DNA from: Bacteroidia bacterium
GTDB lineage: Bacteria; Bacteroidota; Bacteroidia; AKYH767-A; OLB10
Assembly: GCA_020847635.1 (NCBI GenBank)
Contig: JADLBQ010000036.1
Span: 1 to 48,669, forward strand
Length of the DNA stretch: 48,669 nucleotides
Direction: 5' to 3'
In this document: one piece after another, positions 43,508 to 48,669 of the stretch
Layout: each line of letters starts with the position of its first letter
How positions within the stretch are numbered: position 1 is the first letter of the stretch
Notes under the pieces: generated by a model
The model's input: the letters and a program-made list of their open reading frames with translations, nothing else
The model's database searches: none
Told to the model about the DNA's origin: nothing
Position numbers and translations under genes: made by a program

Positions 43508-44905
43508 ATGCAACTCCAATTTAAATCACTGATTATTTTGTTTTTTATAGCTGGAATTACCTCATGCCAGGTTTCAAGAAATTACCATCGACCCGAAGGA
43601 GCCTGGCACCCGGGCTCATACAGAAATACGGCTGAATCAGCTGACAGTTCGTCCATTGCAGACCTAAGCTGGGAACAATTGTTTACCGATGTTAAACTCC
43701 GGCAATATATTGCTCAGGCATTAGACAGTAATTTTGATATGCAAATTGCTGTTCAGAACCTGGCAAAGGCCGAATTATATTTAAAACAGGCCAAAGCGGG
43801 TTTCATTCCCCAGGTGAGTGGGCAGGCTACTTACTCTGGAATTCATCCTTCCGGCTACAGTTCACTGGCAGGATTGGGAAAAGATTTTATTAACCAGTAT
43901 GATCTGGGTGCTTCCTTAAGTTGGGAAGCTGATATTTGGGGTAAAATCCGGAATCTGAAAGCAGCAGCTAAAGCTCAGTTTCTGATGACTGAAGAAGCCA
44001 GAAAGACCGTAAGAACAACTTTGATCGCTTCAGTTGCTTCTGTTTACTATCATCTTTTGGCTTTGGATAAACAGGCTTCAATTGCAGCAGCAACCGTTAA
44101 AAGCAGAGAAGAAAGTCTTACAACCATTCAGTTATTAAAAGATGCCGGTATTGTAACAGCAACTGCTGTAAAGCAAACGGAAGCCCAGTTATATGATGCT
44201 CAGATTACACTATTAAATATTCAAAAATTAATAACCCAGTCAGAAAATTTCTTGAGTTTTCTGACTGCAACAGCTCCCCAAACCATTGAGAGAAGTAAAC
44301 TAGAAGATCAGCAGCCAGCTGCCATCTTAAAAACAGGTGTGCCATCCCAACTGCTGGGAAACCGTCCTGATGTAAAAGCTGCAGAATTAAAGTTGATTAG
44401 TGCATTTCATCTTACCAAAGCTGTCAGGGCAAGCTTATACCCATCGCTGAACATATCGCTGGGAGCCGGGCTAAGTGCACTTGAAGTCAAGAATTTGTTT
44501 ACCAGTGATGCGTTTACAGCAACTCTTGCAGGCGGTCTGATTGCCCCGGTACTCAACAGAAGACAATTAAAAACCCAATATCAGATGTCGCTTTCTGACC
44601 AGGAAATTGCCCTGCTTAATTTTAAGCGTACCTTTCTGGATGCAATCCGTGAAGTTTCAGACGCTCTTGAGGACTATAAAACAGCAACTTCAGCACAAGA
44701 AATCCAGGAAAAACAGGTTGCTGCTCTGCTCCTGGCAACTGACTATTCTCAACAGCTCATGAATAACGGAATGGCTAATTACCTGGAGGTGCTTACCGCC
44801 CGACAGCAAACCCTGGCAACACAACTTCAGCTTGTAAACACAAACTACAACCGGTTAAACTCAATCGTTCAGCTGTATCGTGCGTTAGGAGGAGGCAGTG
44901 ATTAA
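43508..44905 (+). CDS. RND outer-membrane factor lipoprotein (NodT/OprM-like)
   Basis: 465-aa TolC-type outer-membrane channel subunit. The lipobox is GITSC (Cys20). It has two outer-membrane efflux repeats (DLSWEQLFTDVKLRQYIAQALDSNFDMQIA and the GNRPDVKAAELKLISAF segment) and the typical ASLSWEADIWGKIRN start of the first. ARQQTLATQLQLVNTNYNRLNSIVQLYRALGGG is the family C-terminus. It begins 3 bases after the pump stop and ends the operon. About 200 bases follow before the M3 peptidase, and I see no clear terminator there. Confidence 0.95.
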   Translation: MQLQFKSLIILFFIAGITSCQVSRNYHRPEGAWHPGSYRNTAESADSSSIADLSWEQLFTDVKLRQYIAQALDSNFDMQIAVQNLAKAELYLKQAKAGFIPQVSGQATYSGIHPSGYSSLAGLGKDFINQYDLGASLSWEADIWGKIRNLKAAAKAQFLMTEEARKTVRTTLIASVASVYYHLLALDKQASIAAATVKSREESLTTIQLLKDAGIVTATAVKQTEAQLYDAQITLLNIQKLITQSENFLSFLTATAPQTIERSKLEDQQPAAILKTGVPSQLLGNRPDVKAAELKLISAFHLTKAVRASLYPSLNISLGAGLSALEVKNLFTSDAFTATLAGGLIAPVLNRRQLKTQYQMSLSDQEIALLNFKRTFLDAIREVSDALEDYKTATSAQEIQEKQVAALLLATDYSQQLMNNGMANYLEVLTARQQTLATQLQLVNTNYNRLNSIVQLYRALGGGSD

Positions 44906-45066
44906 GCCAGATCCTGCCGGATTAAATGGATGTTTACAGTAGCCTGATTCCGGTTTCTTTCATAATTGTAAAAATAATTAAATCCGGCACCTGACCTGAA
45001 TGATAACCGGTTTTGTATAAATACGATTCACTCAAGCCGACAAATTAGCCAACCCAGGCAAATATT

Positions 45067-45074
45067 TACTTTTG
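45067..45074 (+). promoter_or_regulatory. -7 element of M3 peptidase promoter
   Basis: TACTTTTG, an exact TAnnTTTG match, 30 bases before the ATG at 45105. It covers the upstream TTG start at 45072, so that start is rejected. Confidence 0.55.
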
Positions 45075-45104
45075 ACACTCACACCAAAAAAAACAAAGGA
45101 CAAG

Positions 45105-47234
45105 ATGAATCGTTATTCAGCCATTCCAATGCTTGCAGTGCTTGTTATTACTGTATCGTGCAATGATAAAAAGCAGGCAAAACAATCAGCAGCTATTTCA
45201 GCAGACAATCCGTTCCTGAAACAAAGTACCCTGCCCTTTCAGGCCCCGGATTTTACCAAAATCAAAGATTCCGATTTTTTACCTGCATTCGAAGAAGGAA
45301 TCAGGCAACAGAAACTGGAAGTGGATTCAATTGCTGATAATCCTCAATCTCCCACTTTTGAGAATACCCTGGTGGCTCTTGAGAAAAGTGGAAGGATACT
45401 GGCAAGGGTTCAGGGTGTGTTCTCCTTAATTTCCGGTGCTAACACAAATGATCAGTTACAGAAAACCGAAGAAGCAGTAGCTCCGATGCTTGCCGCACAG
45501 CGTGATGCTATATTCTTAAATAAACAATTATTTAACCGCGTCAGAACAATTTATAATAATCGTTCAAGCCTGAATTTAGATGCTGAATCACTTCGGCTTA
45601 CAGAATACTATTATCAGCAATTCCAGATGGCGGGTGCGGAATTATCAGATGAAGGGATTGCAGTAATGAAAAAACTGAATGAAGAAGAAGCATCATTGAT
45701 GACTCAATTTTCGAACAAATTGCTGGATGCAGCAAAAGCAGGAGTTTACGTGACTGATAACAAGGAAAATCTGTCCGGTCTTTCAGAAGGAGATTTAGAA
45801 ACTGCTGCAAAAGATGCAGACCAGGCCGGTAAAAAAGGGAAATGGCAGATTTCGTTACAAAACACCACTCAGCAACCGGTACTTAGCAGTCTGACTAACC
45901 GGGAAGTCCGGCAACAGATTTTTAATAACTCATGGAACCGGGCCGAGAAAAATGATTCGAATGATACCCGAAAGGATATAATCCGAATGGCTGAGCTCAG
46001 AGCTCAGAAAGCTAAACTGCTTGGTTTTAATAGCTATGCAGAATGGAAACTCCAGGACCAGATGGCCAAAACTCCAAAAGCTGTTGATGAATTGTTTGCT
46101 CACTTGTTACCCGCTATTGAGAAAGTAAAATCAGAAGCTGCAGAATTGCAACAACTCATTGAGGAAAGTGGTACTGATTTTCAGTTAGAAGCATGGGACT
46201 GGAATTATTTTGCCGAGAAACTAAGAAAAGCAAAATACGATCTGAATGAAGAAGAGATCAAACCTTACTTCGAAATTAATACCGTTCTTGAGAAGGGTGT
46301 TTTTTATGCTGCTAATAAACTTTATGGAATCACCTTCAAGGAACAGCATGACTTGCCGGTTTATCATGAAGATGTCAGGGTTTTTATTGTATTGGATCAG
46401 GATGGATCACAGATCGGGCTTTTCTATTGCGACTTTTTTAAAAGAGATAATAAAAGCGGAGGTGCCTGGATGTCAAATATTGTTGAACAATCCCACCTGT
46501 TAGAAACTAAACCGGTAATCTATAATGTCTGCAACTTCACAAAGCCGGCTGAAGGGCAACCAGCCCTGATCTCTTTTGATGATGTAACGACTATGTTCCA
46601 TGAGTTTGGCCATGCTCTTCATGGTCTTTTTGCCGATCAGAAGTATCCGAGTCTCTCAGGAACAAATACAGCCCGGGATTTTGTTGAATTCCCTTCTCAA
46701 TTTAATGAACACTGGGCAATTGATCCCGATATTCTGAAAAATTATGCTATTCACTATCAAAGTGGTGAAGGTATACCCGAAGAGCTGATTGAGAAAATCA
46801 GGAAAGCTGCTTCATTCAACCAAGGCTATCTGCTATCCGAACTGGTTACTGCCGCTGTGCTGGATATGCAATGGCATACGATCCCAGAAGGTGAAACTAT
46901 TAAAGATGCAGATCAGTTTGAGCAGGAAGCGTTAACCCGTACTAACTGGTATCTAAAAACAGTTCCTCCCAGATACCGTTCTTCTTATTTTCTGCATATC
47001 TGGGGCAATGGATATGCTGCAGGTTATTATGCTTACCTCTGGACTGAAATGCTCGACCATGATGCTTATGAATGGTTTATGGCTCATGGTGGAATGACAG
47101 CAGAAAACGGACAGCGATTCAGAGACATGATTCTATCAAAAGGAAACACCATTGAATATGCAACCATGTACCGCAATTTTACAGGCCGCAACCCTAAAAT
47201 AACTCCCATGCTGAAAAACAGAGGTTTGCTTTAA
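45105..47234 (+). CDS. M3-family metallopeptidase lipoprotein (Dcp/oligopeptidase-like)
   Basis: 709-aa zinc peptidase. The zinc site is HEFGH in TMFHEFGHALHGLF near residue 500, with the third ligand Glu about 25 residues later in FVEFPSQFNEHW. The N-terminus has a lipobox VITVSC (Cys19), so the protein is anchored in the envelope, unlike cytoplasmic E. coli Dcp. It would cut dipeptides or small peptides. NPFLKQSTLPFQAPDFTKIKDSDFLPAFEEGI is a typical N-terminal M3 segment. The weak hairpin after the stop (47258-47276) is its only possible terminator. Confidence 0.94.
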   Translation: MNRYSAIPMLAVLVITVSCNDKKQAKQSAAISADNPFLKQSTLPFQAPDFTKIKDSDFLPAFEEGIRQQKLEVDSIADNPQSPTFENTLVALEKSGRILARVQGVFSLISGANTNDQLQKTEEAVAPMLAAQRDAIFLNKQLFNRVRTIYNNRSSLNLDAESLRLTEYYYQQFQMAGAELSDEGIAVMKKLNEEEASLMTQFSNKLLDAAKAGVYVTDNKENLSGLSEGDLETAAKDADQAGKKGKWQISLQNTTQQPVLSSLTNREVRQQIFNNSWNRAEKNDSNDTRKDIIRMAELRAQKAKLLGFNSYAEWKLQDQMAKTPKAVDELFAHLLPAIEKVKSEAAELQQLIEESGTDFQLEAWDWNYFAEKLRKAKYDLNEEEIKPYFEINTVLEKGVFYAANKLYGITFKEQHDLPVYHEDVRVFIVLDQDGSQIGLFYCDFFKRDNKSGGAWMSNIVEQSHLLETKPVIYNVCNFTKPAEGQPALISFDDVTTMFHEFGHALHGLFADQKYPSLSGTNTARDFVEFPSQFNEHWAIDPDILKNYAIHYQSGEGIPEELIEKIRKAASFNQGYLLSELVTAAVLDMQWHTIPEGETIKDADQFEQEALTRTNWYLKTVPPRYRSSYFLHIWGNGYAAGYYAYLWTEMLDHDAYEWFMAHGGMTAENGQRFRDMILSKGNTIEYATMYRNFTGRNPKITPMLKNRGLL

Positions 47235-47257
47235 CTTGCTGAGCCAGATTCTATTAC

Positions 47258-47276
47258 TGTTACTCTAAAAGTAACA
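47258..47276 (+). terminator. Weak hairpin after M3 peptidase
   Basis: TGTTACT (47258-47264) and AGTAACA (47270-47276) pair perfectly around CTAAA. The stem is A/T-rich and lacks a T-tract. Confidence 0.3.
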
Positions 47277-47448
47277 TTAATTACAGATATGCATCGTTTC
47301 TGAATTTATCAGTATCCAGCTATGCTGTTACCCATTTCGTGTCACAATCTTTCACAAAGAGAATGGATAGCTGATGCAAGTATGCCATTATTGCGATCAA
47401 TAAGATTCAGTAAAGACACCTCACCGGCTGATAAATGCATAATTCGTT

Positions 47449-48483
47449 TTATTCTTGTTTTTCTAAATCAGCATCATAAAAGAAATGCCGGAGTTGATTT
47501 CTGTTATTTGATTTAAAAGCACGGAAAGGTGCTGACTTACGAAGCAACATAAACTTAATGAGCGGTCGTAAACAAATGGTCAAAAATCTTTGAATCCCAG
47601 AAACAGAATGGCGGACTTGCTGAAAATAGGATTCAGCAGTATCCCTTCGAAAATGCAGGATAGCTTCAAGTTCATCTCCGTCTGCCATGCGTCCACAATG
47701 ATAATTACGGGTTGCAAAAGCAAATTGCGGAAAGTCTAAACTGCCAAGCCCATAGATACGAAATGACCGTGTCAGAAATTCGCGGTAAGACATACAGCAT
47801 GAATCACCACCTCCGAGATTAAACGTTCTGAACTTTAGCTGATCCGGCACTTCAGCAGCTTTACAAAGTGCATAAGCTACATCCCGTGCTGTTGCAAATT
47901 CAAGAGTTGTTTCCAGCGGCATGTGAAACATCAGTCCGGAAATTTTATGACTTTTCATAATTGCTGCCAGCCTGAACATTGTCCATTTTAACGAGCTGTT
48001 ACGGATGACCGTCTCTGCATCCAGTTTGGTCTGGCCATAATGGTCACCTTCACTGATATTAACCGGATCAGTAACATAAATATCGGGAGTTTTAACTCTG
48101 TCACCATAGACAGAAACGGATGAACTGAAAATAATAAATGCTTCCGGAGAGGATGATTGCAAATGGTTAACCAGTAAGCGTGTTCCTTCCACGTTTACCC
48201 GTCTAGCCAACTCGGGATACGTATCAGCCAAAGGTGGAATAATGGCAGCCAGATGAATGACCGAATTTATTCCGGAAGGAATTTTCTTTACATCCTCAAG
48301 GTTAGTGAGATCACCGGTGATGACATTCACCCTGCCAAAAAATCTTTTAGCCAGTTGTCGTAATCGTTTACTTTGAATATCAAAGACAGTTAGCTGGGCA
48401 TGTGGATTCTTTACAAGCAGTTCAATAACTTCTTCACCGATAGCACCTGAAGCACCTGTCAATAAAATTTGGGTTTCTTTCAT
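47449..48483 (-). CDS. NAD-dependent epimerase/dehydratase (extended SDR)
   Basis: 344-aa extended short-chain dehydrogenase. The NAD-binding loop is LLTGASGAIGEEV (residues ~7-19), the strand-2 acidic residue is in FDIQSKRL, and the catalytic pair is Tyr/Lys in YGQTKLDAE near 148-156 with Ser in SSSVSVYGD. The start MKETQILL at 48483 is standard. The C-terminal ~60 residues (RFLTICLRPLIKFMLLRKSAPFRAFKSNNRN) are basic with a hydrophobic piece. The substrate, a sugar nucleotide or other alcohol, is not predictable. It converges with the M3 peptidase gene. Confidence 0.9.
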   Translation of the reverse strand: MKETQILLTGASGAIGEEVIELLVKNPHAQLTVFDIQSKRLRQLAKRFFGRVNVITGDLTNLEDVKKIPSGINSVIHLAAIIPPLADTYPELARRVNVEGTRLLVNHLQSSSPEAFIIFSSSVSVYGDRVKTPDIYVTDPVNISEGDHYGQTKLDAETVIRNSSLKWTMFRLAAIMKSHKISGLMFHMPLETTLEFATARDVAYALCKAAEVPDQLKFRTFNLGGGDSCCMSYREFLTRSFRIYGLGSLDFPQFAFATRNYHCGRMADGDELEAILHFRRDTAESYFQQVRHSVSGIQRFLTICLRPLIKFMLLRKSAPFRAFKSNNRNQLRHFFYDADLEKQE

Positions 48484-48669
48484 TCAATAGTATTTACCTG
48501 CAATCTATCCTTCACAGGCGAACCGGAAACTGATAAAAAACATGACTTTAATTAATTCATATCAGAGGATTAGAGATTCAATAAAGCCAAGTAGTTTTCT
48601 TGAATTCACCGGCATGTAATTAAGATTGATCTTTGGCAAGCAGGATAGTTCAGGAACTGGCAACTTTAA

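Noticed and set aside
47322-47516. Small plus-strand ORF of 64 aa
   Set aside because: It runs into the 3' end of the epimerase gene on the other strand, has no signal or motif, and no promoter element.

Overview
The window is a stretch of a Bacteroidota chromosome. Four things point there: promoters of the TAnnTTTG type in front of many genes, without a recognisable sigma-70 -10 box; gliding/type IX secretion genes (GldF, GldG and a SprA-plug-type DUF5103 protein); proteins with a type IX C-terminal sorting domain; and a divergent pair of small membrane proteins resembling the DUF6341/DUF6427 families. Nothing narrows it below phylum with confidence. No phage, CRISPR array or intact insertion sequence was seen.

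Layout. 1-5.1 kb: ABC-F ATPase overlapping the T9SS plug-like gene, then a reverse-strand GT4 glycosyltransferase and a DUF962/Mpo1-like membrane protein, then SRP RNA. 5.1-9.6 kb: a co-directional run with a TalC-type transaldolase, a GT-C membrane glycosyltransferase interrupted by one in-frame TAG, a methyltransferase, and a methyltransferase-GT2 fusion. 9.6-18.4 kb: an eRF1-like small protein, a polytopic membrane protein, an AlkA-like glycosylase, an ECF sigma factor with an overlapping membrane partner, a thioesterase, a 5'-nucleotidase split into two overlapping genes in reversed domain order, dnaA, and a low-molecular-weight tyrosine phosphatase. 18.4-20.6 kb: a decayed region holding a 1.4-kb pseudogene of a T9SS-exported protein. 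20.6-23.5 kb: divergent asparagine synthase and methyltransferase. 23.6-26.1 kb: a group of four small exported or TPR proteins. 26.2-29.9 kb: T9SS-sorted subtilisin and dapF. 30.0-31.7 kb: a WG-repeat-like secreted protein between two diverged direct repeats. 31.7-36 kb: DEAD-box helicase, EamA transporter, tRNA-Thr(CGT), the DUF6341/DUF6427-like pair, purQ. 36-38.6 kb: gldF-gldG. 38.6-44.9 kb: a GbsR/MarR-like regulator and a complete RND tripartite efflux operon behind a perfect 10+6+10 inverted repeat. 45-48.5 kb: M3 metallopeptidase lipoprotein and an NAD-dependent epimerase.

How the genes work together. Most of the window is housekeeping (dnaA, ffs, purQ, dapF) mixed with envelope biogenesis. 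The clearest functional units are the RND efflux operon with its regulator and operator, the GT-C/methyltransferase/GT2 run that probably modifies a lipid-linked sugar, and the GldFG pair. The most unusual signals are a run of genes whose -7 promoter element lies only 4-7 bases before the start codon, implying leaderless mRNAs; the single amber codon in the GT-C gene; the split and reordered 5'-nucleotidase; and the repeat-flanked WG gene. I did not find a system I could confidently call new.
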